41,076 bases of DNA from Planctomycetota bacterium (GTDB lineage Bacteria; Planctomycetota; Planctomycetia; Gemmatales; Gemmataceae): positions 1 through 41,076 of the forward strand of contig JAKBCS010000035.1 of the NCBI GenBank assembly GCA_021807595.1, in the 5' to 3' direction. The stretch's first letter is position 1; the number at the start of each line of letters is the position of its first letter. Below are positions 9,060 through 18,009 of the stretch, in pieces. The notes beneath the pieces are model-generated. The model saw only the letters and a program-made list of their open reading frames with translations, was not told the origin of the DNA and ran no database searches. The position numbers and the translations under genes are program-made.

Positions 9060-10304
9060 TCATTCGCCGGTCGAGAGATGGAGGCGGACCCGATTGAGGG
9101 CGAGTTTGGCGGTGCGCCTCCGCACTTCGTCACGGCTGCCGGTCCAGCTGAAGCGCGTGGAGGTCGCGCCGCCCGACCATGCCAGACCGACGAAGACCAG
9201 ACCGACCGGACAATCCGCGTTCAGATCGTGGGGACCGGCCACGCCGACCGTGCTGACCGCCAAATCGGTACCCAGGCGTGTGCGGCAGCCGACGGCCATT
9301 GCTTCGGCAACTTCGGCGCTGACGGCTCCGTAGGTTTCAATCAGAGATTGCGGCACGGCGAGCAATTCCACCTTCAACCGATTATCGTAGGCGACGATAC
9401 CGCCGCGAAACCAAGCGCTGATGCCCGGCACACTGCCGAGCCGCTCGGCCACCAGACCCGCCGTCACCCCTTCCGCCGTCGCCAAACTTTGTCGTTTCGT
9501 AGCCAACAACTCTGCCACCGTTCCTTGCAATTCCTCCTCATCCAGGCCGAAAACCAGCGAGCCAAGTCGTTCGCGCACCGTTCGTTCGACCGGAGCGATC
9601 TGCGCTTGGGCTTCCGCGAGGCTCGGCGCGCGGGCGAGGATGCGCAACGAGACCACCGCGTCGCTGACCGTGATGCCTACCTCCGGCACATGGCCGCGCT
9701 TCGTCAGGTCGAGCAGTTTCTCTTCGATTGCCGACTCTCCGAGTCCGAAGGTGTTTATTTTGCGCTGCACGAGTACGCCGCCACCGAGTCCGAGCGCCGC
9801 CAGACGAGGTTTGATCTGCGACTCGAACATGCCGTACATCTCCGACGGCACGCCCGGCATGGCTGCAATCTGGCATTCGCCCATACGCATCCAGATTCCG
9901 GGCGCGGTTCCTCGCGCATTGAAGATCGCTTCAGAACCCGTGGGAAACTGTGCTTGCACGCGATTGCGTTCCGGCATGGTTCGATTGCGTCGGCGAAACA
10001 TCTCTTCGATGTGCCGAAGCGAATCGGCATCCTCGAACAATTCGACGCCAGCGACGCGGGCCAACACTTCGCGCGTTAGATCGTCTTGCGTGGGACCGAG
10101 ACCTCCCGTCGCCAGTACCAATCCGGCTCGCCGACTTGCGATGCGGAACGCCTCGATATTCGCTTCAAGATCGTCGGCGACCGTCGTATGCCAACCGACG
10201 GCAATACCCATCTCCGCCAAGTGCCGGCTGAGCCATTGGCTATTGGTGTCGAGATTCTGACCGCTGGTGAGTTCACTACCGATCGAGATTATTTCACACT
10301 TCAT
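9060..10304 (-). CDS. cinA: CinA family protein with altered amidase motif
   Basis: The 414 residues have the standard two-domain CinA layout. Residues 1-170 are the MoCF-like domain (ISIGSELTSGQNLDTNSQWL, ATGGLGPTQDDLTREV, MPGVPSEM), linked in this family to ADP-ribose pyrophosphatase activity. A KH-like linker precedes a C-terminal PncC-like domain (about 265-410), which in active homologues deamidates nicotinamide mononucleotide for NAD recycling. The active-site motif is normally AES-C-TGG with Ser as nucleophile; here it reads AEGVTAG (276-283), so Gly279 replaces Ser. The GxxGP segment is also changed (GVAGPHDLNADCPVG). The conserved Lys of the Y-x-N-x-x-K motif remains (Lys311). The amidase is therefore probably inactive. 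The gene is divergent from the histidine kinase; nadB, another NAD gene, lies 1.6 kb away. Confidence 0.93.
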   Translation of the reverse strand: MKCEIISIGSELTSGQNLDTNSQWLSRHLAEMGIAVGWHTTVADDLEANIEAFRIASRRAGLVLATGGLGPTQDDLTREVLARVAGVELFEDADSLRHIEEMFRRRNRTMPERNRVQAQFPTGSEAIFNARGTAPGIWMRMGECQIAAMPGVPSEMYGMFESQIKPRLAALGLGGGVLVQRKINTFGLGESAIEEKLLDLTKRGHVPEVGITVSDAVVSLRILARAPSLAEAQAQIAPVERTVRERLGSLVFGLDEEELQGTVAELLATKRQSLATAEGVTAGLVAERLGSVPGISAWFRGGIVAYDNRLKVELLAVPQSLIETYGAVSAEVAEAMAVGCRTRLGTDLAVSTVGVAGPHDLNADCPVGLVFVGLAWSGGATSTRFSWTGSRDEVRRRTAKLALNRVRLHLSTGE

Positions 10305-10416
10305 AAAAATACTCTATCATTGGGGCGGTCCACTCGTAAAGAGGAGCGGAGGCAGTCGTGACTCCCCTCACCCCAATCTCTCTGCGGGGGACAGGGGCTT
10401 TGCGGATCGCCTCTGA

Positions 10417-11946
10417 GTGTGCGAAGGGGCGATACAATGTCCAAGCGTCCTTTATTTATGCAACAACGCCGTCTGGGGAGCCGCCGCTATTTCGATTCGA
10501 TTTGAACGCATCGTCCGCTGGTCGGCCCTGGCGGGCAGTGCCTTGCTCGTGGCCGCTTGTGTTGCTGCCGCCATTCACCTCAATCAGGCGCATCGAGAGG
10601 TTTCGCGCGTGCTGACGGAGAACGCGGCCAGCAATCTGGCCGACAAGGAGTTGGAGACGACTCTCGACGAATTGCCGGTTTTGCTGCGCGGCGATCGCGC
10701 TCAGCCCGATCTTGAAGCGGAGTTGATGCGTCGCCACGACAAGGCGGAACAACAACTTCGGAATGTGGCCGAGTATGCCAATACCGACAAAGAGAGGAAA
10801 CTAGTCGAGCAGATCGAGAACAGCTGGCAACGCTACAAAACCCTGTATAGCAATCGACCCGGCGAGGCTTCCGAAAAGGAACGGGAACTGTTCGATCGCC
10901 GTTTGGCTCTGTTCCTCGAAGAGGACCTGTTGCGACGCTGTTCCAATCTGCTGGAATACAACACTCGACAAGTGAAAGAATCCAGCGATGCGGATCATCG
11001 ACTTGTCGAACGCTTGACGTGGGGTCTGTTGACGGTGGGCATCGGCGCGCCGCTGGTCGGTCTTCTGCTCGGCTATGCTGTGGCGAGACGGCTGCATCAG
11101 TCCATGCTGCAATTGAGCGTGCGCATCCGCGACGCGGCGGGTCGGCTCAACAGCGAGTTGGAACCGTTTCAGGTGGGGAGCGATCTGGACGTGGCGGCTT
11201 TGCATCGCCAAATGCAAGTCATTAGCGATGAAATTGAGCGCGTCTTTCAACGGCTTCGCCAGCGCGAGCGCGAGGTGCTGCACGCCGAGCAATTGGCCGC
11301 CGTCGGTCAGGTAGCCGCCGGCGTGGCCCACGAATTGCGCAACCCGCTCACTTCGGTCAAGATGCTGGTTCAGACCGGCTTGGAAGGCGCGCCGCCGAGT
11401 GGGTTGCCGGCCGAGGATTTACAGATAATCGAGAAAGAGATTCGCCGCATGGAAGTCTGTATCCAGACGTTTCTCGATTTCGCCCGACCGCCCAATGCCG
11501 AGCGCCGCCACACCGATCTGTTGGCTGTGGTTCATCGCGCCGTCTCTCTGTTGGAAGGACGAGCGCGGCGGCAGCACGTTGACATTCAAACCGACCTGCC
11601 GCGAACGCCTTTGGAATTACTCCTCGACCCCGAGCAGATCCATCAGGCGTTGGTAAATCTGATGCTCAATGCGCTGGATGCCATGCCGCGAGGGGGCGAA
11701 CTGCGATTGGAAGTACGAACCATCACCGATCCACCAGGGGCGCGGGTCCGCATTCGAGACACGGGAACCGGCATCCCCGCTCCGGTGCTGGCTCGCCTGT
11801 TCGAGCCGTTCGTCAGCGGCAAGGAAACCGGGCTGGGATTGGGGCTGTCGATCAGTCGTCGTCTGCTCGAAGAACACGGCGGGAGTATTACGGGGGAGAA
11901 TGACCCCCAAGGCGGAGCGCTCTTCACGTTCATCCTGCCGAAGTAG
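10417..11946 (+). CDS. sensor histidine kinase, NtrB-like, two membrane segments
   Basis: The protein has 509 residues from the GTG at 10417. Two membrane helices (about 35-55 and 202-223) flank a helical periplasmic sensor of about 145 residues. A HAMP-like helix pair and a coiled coil (to about 290) follow, then HisKA with the phospho-acceptor His305 in AHELRNPLTSVKML, then HATPase_c with N-box (LVNLMLNALDAM), G1 (DTGTGIP), F-box (FEPFVS) and G2 (GLGLGLSISRRLLEEHGG). This order is that of soluble-output NtrB/PAS-type kinases that pair with NtrC-type regulators; no response regulator is adjacent. The start is unresolved, because no good ribosome site precedes the GTG and the first 25 residues are poorly protein-like. 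The gene ends 10 bases before nadB, so the two are probably co-transcribed. Confidence 0.9.
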   Translation: MCEGAIQCPSVLYLCNNAVWGAAAISIRFERIVRWSALAGSALLVAACVAAAIHLNQAHREVSRVLTENAASNLADKELETTLDELPVLLRGDRAQPDLEAELMRRHDKAEQQLRNVAEYANTDKERKLVEQIENSWQRYKTLYSNRPGEASEKERELFDRRLALFLEEDLLRRCSNLLEYNTRQVKESSDADHRLVERLTWGLLTVGIGAPLVGLLLGYAVARRLHQSMLQLSVRIRDAAGRLNSELEPFQVGSDLDVAALHRQMQVISDEIERVFQRLRQREREVLHAEQLAAVGQVAAGVAHELRNPLTSVKMLVQTGLEGAPPSGLPAEDLQIIEKEIRRMEVCIQTFLDFARPPNAERRHTDLLAVVHRAVSLLEGRARRQHVDIQTDLPRTPLELLLDPEQIHQALVNLMLNALDAMPRGGELRLEVRTITDPPGARVRIRDTGTGIPAPVLARLFEPFVSGKETGLGLGLSISRRLLEEHGGSITGENDPQGGALFTFILPK

Positions 11947-11956
11947 GTAAACGACC

Positions 11957-13564
11957 ATGACTTTTCCCAAGCGCTATCTCGTTCGTTTCGGTCCCAAACA
12001 GACGCCGCACGTCTTTACCGATCTACTGGTGATCGGCGTCGGAATTGCGGGGGTTCGCGCCGCCTTGGTCGCGCCGCGCTCGCTGCGCACGCTCATCATC
12101 ACCAAGGACCGCTTGCAACAGAGCAACAGCAGCTACGCCCAGGGAGGCATCGCCGCCGTCCGCTCGCCAGAAGATCGATTTGAAAACCACATTGAGGACA
12201 CGCTGACAGCGGGAGCCGGACTATGCGAGCGCGCCGTCGTCGAAACGGTGGTGCGCGAAGCGCCCCGGCAGATCGACGATCTCATCGGCTACGGCGCGCG
12301 TTTCGACGCCGAGACCGGAATCGAAGGCGGACACAGCTATCATCGCATCGTCCATGCCCTCGGCGACGCAACCGGCTTCGAGGTCATGCGCGCGCTGATC
12401 GAAAAGCTAAAGCAGACTGCGAATATCTCCATTTGGGACCGCACCTTTACAATCGACCTGTTGACGCACGACGGACGCTGTGTCGGGGCGCTGGTTCATC
12501 GCAAACGGCAGGGCAAACTTCTCGTCTGGGCCAAGCAGATCGTCCTCGCTTCGGGCGGCGCGGGCATGGTGTACCGCGAGACGACGAACCCTCCCGTGGC
12601 CACCGGAGACGGCATGGCCGCCGCCTATCGCGCGGGAGTCGAGCTTCGCGACATGGAGTTCATGCAGTTTCATCCGACCGTGTTGTACGTCGCCGGTTCC
12701 AGTCGATTCCTCATCAGCGAGGCGGTGCGCGGGGCGGGTGCGTACCTGCGCGACAAGAACGGAGTTCGGTTCCTCCTTGATGAAGACCCTCGCGCCGAAT
12801 TGGCCACGCGCGATGTGGTAGCCCAGGCCATCGTTCGCTGCATGGAACGAACCCAGCATCCCAATGTCTATCTCGATCTTACGCATCTCGACCCGGTCAA
12901 GGTGCGCGAGCATTTTCCGGGCATCGCCAAGGTATGCGCCGAATTCGGCCTCGATATTACCCGCGATCCGATTCCGGTTCGACCGGGCGCGCATTACACC
13001 ATCGGCGGAGTGACGGTCGATGCCCAAGGGCGCACCGCGCTGCCGGGCTTGTGGGCGGCCGGCGAAGTGACTTCCAGCGGTCTTCACGGCGCGAATCGCC
13101 TCGCTTCCAACAGTCTGCTCGAAGGCTTGGTTTTCGGCACTTCATGCGGCCAAGGCGCGGGCGAAATCGCAGAAGGACTACCGGACGCTTTTCTCGTTCC
13201 TCCCGTGCAGGCCGTGTTTCAACCGGAGACCGATGGCCCCAGGCTCGATGTGGCCGACCTGACCAACTCGCTGCGAAGTCTGATGGTACGCCGCATGGGG
13301 ATCACTCGAAGCCACGAGGGTTTACTCGAAGCCGAGCGCACGGTTGCCTTCTGGTGCCGCTACGCCCTTCGTCGCGAGTTCCACACTCGCGCCGGCTGGG
13401 AACTGCAAAACTTGCTCACCATCGCCCGCCTGATGATCTGGTCCGCTCTGAAACGAGAGGAATCGCGCGGCGTCCACTTCCGCTCCGACTATCCGCAACG
13501 CGACGATTCCCACTGGCAGCGGCATATCCCCTGTCCCGCTCAGCTTCCCGATCCGTCGCATTGA
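11957..13564 (+). CDS. nadB: L-aspartate oxidase
   Basis: NadB oxidises L-aspartate to iminoaspartate, the first step of de novo NAD synthesis, using FAD. The 535 residues carry an N-terminal Rossmann FAD motif (VIGVGIAGVRAA), the family segment SSYAQGGIAAV, HRIVHALGDATG, the substrate-binding FMQFHPTVLY, SEAVRGAGAYLRD, the HYTIGGV loop and the FAD-closing GLHGANRLASNSLLEGLVFG. The length is normal. The first 20 residues are slightly longer than in many homologues. Only a weak AGG precedes the ATG, and translation may be coupled to the kinase gene 10 bases upstream. nadA and nadC are not in the window. Confidence 0.97.
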   Translation: MTFPKRYLVRFGPKQTPHVFTDLLVIGVGIAGVRAALVAPRSLRTLIITKDRLQQSNSSYAQGGIAAVRSPEDRFENHIEDTLTAGAGLCERAVVETVVREAPRQIDDLIGYGARFDAETGIEGGHSYHRIVHALGDATGFEVMRALIEKLKQTANISIWDRTFTIDLLTHDGRCVGALVHRKRQGKLLVWAKQIVLASGGAGMVYRETTNPPVATGDGMAAAYRAGVELRDMEFMQFHPTVLYVAGSSRFLISEAVRGAGAYLRDKNGVRFLLDEDPRAELATRDVVAQAIVRCMERTQHPNVYLDLTHLDPVKVREHFPGIAKVCAEFGLDITRDPIPVRPGAHYTIGGVTVDAQGRTALPGLWAAGEVTSSGLHGANRLASNSLLEGLVFGTSCGQGAGEIAEGLPDAFLVPPVQAVFQPETDGPRLDVADLTNSLRSLMVRRMGITRSHEGLLEAERTVAFWCRYALRREFHTRAGWELQNLLTIARLMIWSALKREESRGVHFRSDYPQRDDSHWQRHIPCPAQLPDPSH

Positions 13565-13635
13565 AGGGGCGAACGGTTCGAGTGTACTACCAGCTAAATT
13601 TACCGGAGCGTTTACACGTCCCGCTCGCCCAAGGG

Positions 13636-14040
13636 TTACTCGTCGATGATTTTGACCAGCACGCGCTTGGCGCGATGACCGTCGAACTCACCGTAGAAAA
13701 TCTGCTCCCAGGGTCCGAAGTCCAGCTTGCCCTTCGTGATCGCCACGACGACTTCCCGGCCCATGATCTGTCGCTTCAAGTGGGGGTCGGCGATGTCCTC
13801 GCCGGTGCGGTTGGGGTGGTAGGGGTTGGGGTCGGGGTTGAAGGGGCCAGTTGCTCCAGCCACACGCCGAAATCGTGGTGAAGCCCACGTTCGTCGTCGT
13901 TCACAAAAACGGATGAGGTAATGTGCATCGTATCGAGAGCGGCAACCAAGGACTTCGCGCCGTTTGGATCGAACCGCGACTCTTGCAAAAGGCCGACACC
14001 CCGGATCGCTGAACGGTCGCAATCCCCAACCCGATGTCTG
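13636..14040 (-). pseudogene. yjbQ: YjbQ/UPF0047 family gene, frameshifted
   Basis: Two minus-strand frames together make one YjbQ-like protein. The upstream frame gives [20 protein letters not shown] and then WLEQLAP. The downstream frame gives [20 protein letters not shown], then [20 protein letters not shown] and [20 protein letters not shown], with the stop at 13636. They join at a run of four G (13843-13846, plus strand); one extra base there would restore a single frame. Residues before MHITSS (about 13925-14040) are poorly conserved and may hold a second shift, so the 5' boundary is approximate. YjbQ proteins have been linked to thiamin-phosphate synthase activity and are widespread. 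Either the gene has decayed or the base is a sequencing error. It converges on nadB. Confidence 0.65.
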
Positions 14041-14459
14041 ATCTCGCAAAACCGAACGAACGAATCCTGTTTTCGTCGGCTTCTTCTCGACGAACCACTC
14101 TCAGCAAGCTCCGCCCCCTGTGCGGAATGGGACCAATCGGGTCCGCACCGCCGTGCGATTCGGCTCACGATGCGTCCACAACAAACAGCTTCTATTGGGC
14201 TACTTCCCGACGACTGACTCGATTTTGCTCGCCAGAGTGACCCCTCGGCCAAAAGGATGGGTTTCGGCATCTCATTTGCGATAGAAAGACAAAATGGATG
14301 GTGTTGTCCAGAATGGAGGCGATCTCTGTTTTGCGAGCAACGACAGATGGGATCGACGGTTCCTAGAGGATTCCTGAATGGGTGCGCGCCGCGCCGCCGG
14401 TGTTCGCGGTGTTGAATCGCCACGAGCCGGGAGGGGGCGGTCCAAGAGGAGAAACGACC
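14041..14459. other. intergenic region without a convincing gene
   Basis: Frames across this 0.4-kb stretch are Arg/Ser-rich on both strands and show no family motif. It may carry the eroded 5' end of the yjbQ remnant (minus) and the promoter of the FHA gene (plus), but I see no clear -35/-10 pair, tRNA or strong hairpin. Confidence 0.4.
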
Positions 14460-14891
14460 ATGTTTGAGCGCGTGATTCTGAAGGCCTTAAACGGTGCCTC
14501 GAAAGGGCATGAGTTCGTTTTGAGCAACGAAATGGATTACGTTCTCGGTCGCGCGACCGACTGTTCGTGCGTTCTGGACGATCCGTATCGACTCGTCTCT
14601 CGCCGTCATTGCCGGATCGAGGTCCGCGCTCCGTTCGTTCGAGTGCAAGATCTGGGCAGTCGCAACGGCACTCAAGTGAACGGAGCGAATATCGGTCGAA
14701 CCACGGGGCCGCTCACTTTCGAGGATCTAACGGTAGTGGCATATGAGGCCCATCTCCTGGAAGACGGCGACATTCTTCAAATCGCGGGTTACGAATTTGA
14801 AGTGGAATGCGATCCGTCGACTCGCTGCGCCGAGGCCGAATCGCGCGATCCGGAGAAACTCTGGGCGTGCGAATGCGCGTCGTGCTGTTGA
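14460..14891 (+). CDS. FHA domain protein
   Basis: From the ATG at 14460 (AGGAG 14447-14451, 8-base spacing) the protein has 143 residues. Almost all of it is one forkhead-associated domain, with [14 protein letters not shown] (GR motif), VSRRHCRI (the phosphothreonine-binding SxxH), and [11 protein letters not shown] (the NG turn). FHA domains bind phosphothreonine peptides, and planctomycetes have many Ser/Thr kinases that could supply a target. The tail is Cys-rich ([10 protein letters not shown]), which could bind a metal or form disulfides, but no known motif fits. The larger open frame starts at 14382, but the part before 14460 lacks protein character. There is no kinase gene nearby. 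Confidence 0.92.
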   Translation: MFERVILKALNGASKGHEFVLSNEMDYVLGRATDCSCVLDDPYRLVSRRHCRIEVRAPFVRVQDLGSRNGTQVNGANIGRTTGPLTFEDLTVVAYEAHLLEDGDILQIAGYEFEVECDPSTRCAEAESRDPEKLWACECASCC

Positions 14892-15127
14892 TCGACGACG
14901 GAGCGTCGAAGTCGAGGCCCTCGAAAGCGTGCGGCGCGGAGCCGTGAGGGCTTTCGTCCTTCCGTCCCCTCGGGCGGTTAATGCTATGCTAAGCAGCTGG
15001 CCTTTTGATGCGGGGCTGGTATCTCCTGCCTCAAGAATTGCACTTGGACGTTTTGGAAAGCTTTGGTATGTCCTTGGCCCTGTCCGTTCGCTGGCGGATT
15101 GCGCGAACTACACAAGGGCGGCAAGAT

Positions 15128-17944
15128 ATGGTGCGGAACGAATCATCGACCCAGGCAAGGTTTCTCGGCGTGCTGGTCGCGGCGGCGCTCGTATTCGCCG
15201 GTGTCGCGGTCGGACAACAGATGATCCAATACGGCTTTGAGGCGCGCAATCCGGTCTGGCGTCCGGGACCGCACGATGCCGCTTACAAGGAATCGCTGCA
15301 CGGTCTCAGCAGCGACCACGTTCACCGCGGGCAGCGTTCCGAAACGATCCAATTCGAGGCCGAGAGCGGCAGCTACATCCACTACACCTACGCCCTGGGA
15401 CGCGCTCCGGTCAACGACGACCTCAGCATCAGCCTCTGGGTCCGAGCCAGCCGTCCGGGCGTGCAATTGTTGGCGCGCGTGGTCTTCCCGCACGAACTCG
15501 ATCGCAACAATCCCGGCCACTTACTCTCGGTCCTGCTGCCGGGAGAACGCTACCAGATTGCCCAGCAATGGCAGTCGCTGTCCATCCCGACGCCGGTGAA
15601 GCTGTTGCGCCAACAACAATTATTGCTCGCTCGGTCGCTGCGGCGCGAGATCAATTCCGCCGATGCCTACGTCGATCAGGTAATTCTCAACGTCTACACG
15701 GGACCGGGCAAGACGCGCGTTTGGATCGACGATCTGGAAGCAGGTCCGGCGTTTGAGGTGCCGTCGAAAAACGATCCACAAGGCAACGGCATCGATCGGT
15801 CGGGAGAGCGCGTGATGACGCCAGCGCGTCCCGCCGTCCGCCACCGAGCCGACACCGTCAGCGTGGCCGGCGGACACCTTACGGTCGGAAACGATCGGTT
15901 GTTCATGCTCGGCATTCGCCATACCGGCACGCCGCTGCCTCTGCTGCGCAATGCCGGCTTCAACACGGTTTGGCTGGACGAAAGCACGCCGTCCGGGTTA
16001 ATCGAAGATGCCGCGAATCTCGGTTTCTGGATCGTGCCGATGCTGCATCCTCCGGACACGGCGCAAGTTGGCAGCAGCGCCAAATCGCCGAGCCGGCTCG
16101 TCGCCAATGAGGCGTTCGGGCAGAACGTCGGACGGTTTCTCCGCGAGCAATCCGTGTTGTTTTGGGACTTGGGCGGCAATCTACAATACGAGCAGAGTCG
16201 ATCGGTACTCGACGCGGCGCAAGCGGTCCACAATATCGATCCGCTTCGCCCGTTGGCCGCCGACATCCGCGATGGCTTTCTCAGCTACACACGCTCCGGA
16301 TCGCAGCGGATGATGATCGGCACGCACCGTTGGCCGCTGCTGACGAGTCTGGAGCTTGCGGCCTATCGCGAGTGGCTGATGCAACGCCGTTTGCTCCTCG
16401 ATCCCGAAGATTACTGTTGGACGTGGATTCAAACGCATCTTCCCGATTGGTTCTTGACCGCCGTCTACGAGCGCGGCGCGGGACGTTTCACCGAGCCGGT
16501 TGGGCCGCAGCCGGAACAAATCCGCCTGTTGACCTACCTCGCCGTAGGTTGCGGCTACCGCGGTCTGGGATTCTGGTCGGATCGATTCTTGGCCGATAGC
16601 CACATGGGACGCGATCGATGGCTGACGCTGGCTCTGCTGAATCAAGAAATGCGTCTGCTCGAACCGCTGCTCGTCGATGTGAAGGGGCAAGCGCAATGGG
16701 TGAAGGCCGAGAATGCAATTGGTCTACCGGAGCCGAACGTTCAGGCCGCCGTGCTACGAACTGAGAAGGCGGTCATCGTTCTGCCGGTCTGGATGGGATT
16801 GGGTTCCCAATACGTCCCGTCTCAGGGATACGTCTCGCAGCTCAAGTTGAAGGTGCTGGTACCGGATAATTATGTCGCCTGGGAAGTCTCGCCGGGCAAG
16901 TTTCGATCCTTCGCAAGCAAGCCGGTGCTGGGAGGTAAGGAAATAATCCTGGATAACTTTAATCTCACCGGCGCGATCGTCTTTACCGCCGACATGATCG
17001 GTCGAGGCAGCCTCGTGCCGCGCTTCCAAGAGATGCAGCGCTCGATGTGCAAGCAAGCGGCTCAGTGGACGCACGATCTGGCACAAGAAGAGATCGTCAA
17101 GGTTACGCGGATTCACGAAGAGCTGAAAAATCTCGGCAAGAAAGTGGACGACGGCGATGCTTTGTTGGAGACGGCTCGGCTGTGGTTGGAAAAGAGCCGC
17201 AAGCACCGCGTGGACGGATTGTTTCCCGAAGCCTATGCCGATGCGCAACGCGCTTTGCGGGCGGTGCGCATCCTCATGCGTCAACATTGGGATGCCGTCG
17301 TGCAAAAACTGACGACGCCGGTGGCCTGTCCCTACGCACTCAGCTTCTACACGCTGCCGCGCTTTTGGCAGTATTACGACGGTCTGTCCAAACTGAAACC
17401 GGGCAGAAATGTCTTGACGGATGGCAACTTCGAGTGGCCGCCCCGCACGCGCGACAAATACTGGGGGCTGGAGGACGCGCCTTCGCGGGACGATGTAGTG
17501 GGCGAGGCCAAGCGTGTCGCCAACGATCCGCGCGAGGGAAAACAGTGTCTGATGCTCAAGCTCAAGCCGAAGAACCCTCTGAAAGCGGCACAGGTATTGG
17601 AGCGTTCGTTTCTGGCCCTGCACAGTCCGGCGGTGAGCCTGCCTCCGGGCACGTCGGTGCGCATCAGCGCATGGGTGCGCGTGCCGGAGGAGATCTTCGG
17701 CTCTCCCGATGGAGCTTTGTTGTACGACAGCGCCGGCGGCGAACCAATGGCGGTGCGCATCATGTTGCCCACGGTTTGGCGACAGTTTATACTCTATCGC
17801 ACCGTGCCGGAATCGGGGAAAATCAACGTCAGCTTGGCGATGACCGGCTTGGGTACGGTGTATTTCGACGACATTCGCATCGAGCCGTTGGTCGAAAAAA
17901 GCGCGCTCGAGGCCGCCGATACCGAGCCGACCCCTCCGCGCTGA
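15128..17944 (+). CDS. large secreted protein: CBM-like, TIM-barrel-like, helical and CBM-like regions
   Basis: The ATG at 15128 gives 938 residues and a clean signal peptide (MVRNESSTQARFLG, then VLVAAALVFAGVAVG). The frame opens at 15005, but the upstream part would bury the signal. Residues about 30-250 look like a jelly-roll carbohydrate-binding domain (WVRASRPGVQLLARVVF ... TRVWIDDLEAGP). Residues about 280-590 resemble a glycoside-hydrolase TIM barrel (MLGIRHTGTPLPLLRNAGFN, VLFWDLGGNLQYEQ, YRGLGFWSDR). Where GH5-type enzymes have Asn-Glu after strand 4, this sequence reads GGNLQYEQ, so catalysis by that pair is doubtful. A helical stretch (about 640-760) precedes a second jelly-roll-like domain that ends GTVYFDDIRIEP. 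It probably acts on, or binds, polysaccharide outside the cytoplasm. The exact family is not recognised. Confidence 0.85.
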   Translation: MVRNESSTQARFLGVLVAAALVFAGVAVGQQMIQYGFEARNPVWRPGPHDAAYKESLHGLSSDHVHRGQRSETIQFEAESGSYIHYTYALGRAPVNDDLSISLWVRASRPGVQLLARVVFPHELDRNNPGHLLSVLLPGERYQIAQQWQSLSIPTPVKLLRQQQLLLARSLRREINSADAYVDQVILNVYTGPGKTRVWIDDLEAGPAFEVPSKNDPQGNGIDRSGERVMTPARPAVRHRADTVSVAGGHLTVGNDRLFMLGIRHTGTPLPLLRNAGFNTVWLDESTPSGLIEDAANLGFWIVPMLHPPDTAQVGSSAKSPSRLVANEAFGQNVGRFLREQSVLFWDLGGNLQYEQSRSVLDAAQAVHNIDPLRPLAADIRDGFLSYTRSGSQRMMIGTHRWPLLTSLELAAYREWLMQRRLLLDPEDYCWTWIQTHLPDWFLTAVYERGAGRFTEPVGPQPEQIRLLTYLAVGCGYRGLGFWSDRFLADSHMGRDRWLTLALLNQEMRLLEPLLVDVKGQAQWVKAENAIGLPEPNVQAAVLRTEKAVIVLPVWMGLGSQYVPSQGYVSQLKLKVLVPDNYVAWEVSPGKFRSFASKPVLGGKEIILDNFNLTGAIVFTADMIGRGSLVPRFQEMQRSMCKQAAQWTHDLAQEEIVKVTRIHEELKNLGKKVDDGDALLETARLWLEKSRKHRVDGLFPEAYADAQRALRAVRILMRQHWDAVVQKLTTPVACPYALSFYTLPRFWQYYDGLSKLKPGRNVLTDGNFEWPPRTRDKYWGLEDAPSRDDVVGEAKRVANDPREGKQCLMLKLKPKNPLKAAQVLERSFLALHSPAVSLPPGTSVRISAWVRVPEEIFGSPDGALLYDSAGGEPMAVRIMLPTVWRQFILYRTVPESGKINVSLAMTGLGTVYFDDIRIEPLVEKSALEAADTEPTPPR

Positions 17945-18009
17945 GTGGCCATGTGCGATTCTCCCTTGCGGGCATAGCATAATGGAGAACACCCGCACGA
18001 GAGGCCATC

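Noticed and set aside
13800-13860. Programmed frameshift in yjbQ
   Set aside because: There is no slippery heptamer or downstream structure, and family members are made from one frame. Decay or a read error is simpler.
16754-17998. 414-aa open frame on the minus strand
   Set aside because: It lies fully opposite the secreted barrel protein, is His/Arg/Gln-rich and has no motif. Long antisense frames are common in GC-rich codon use.
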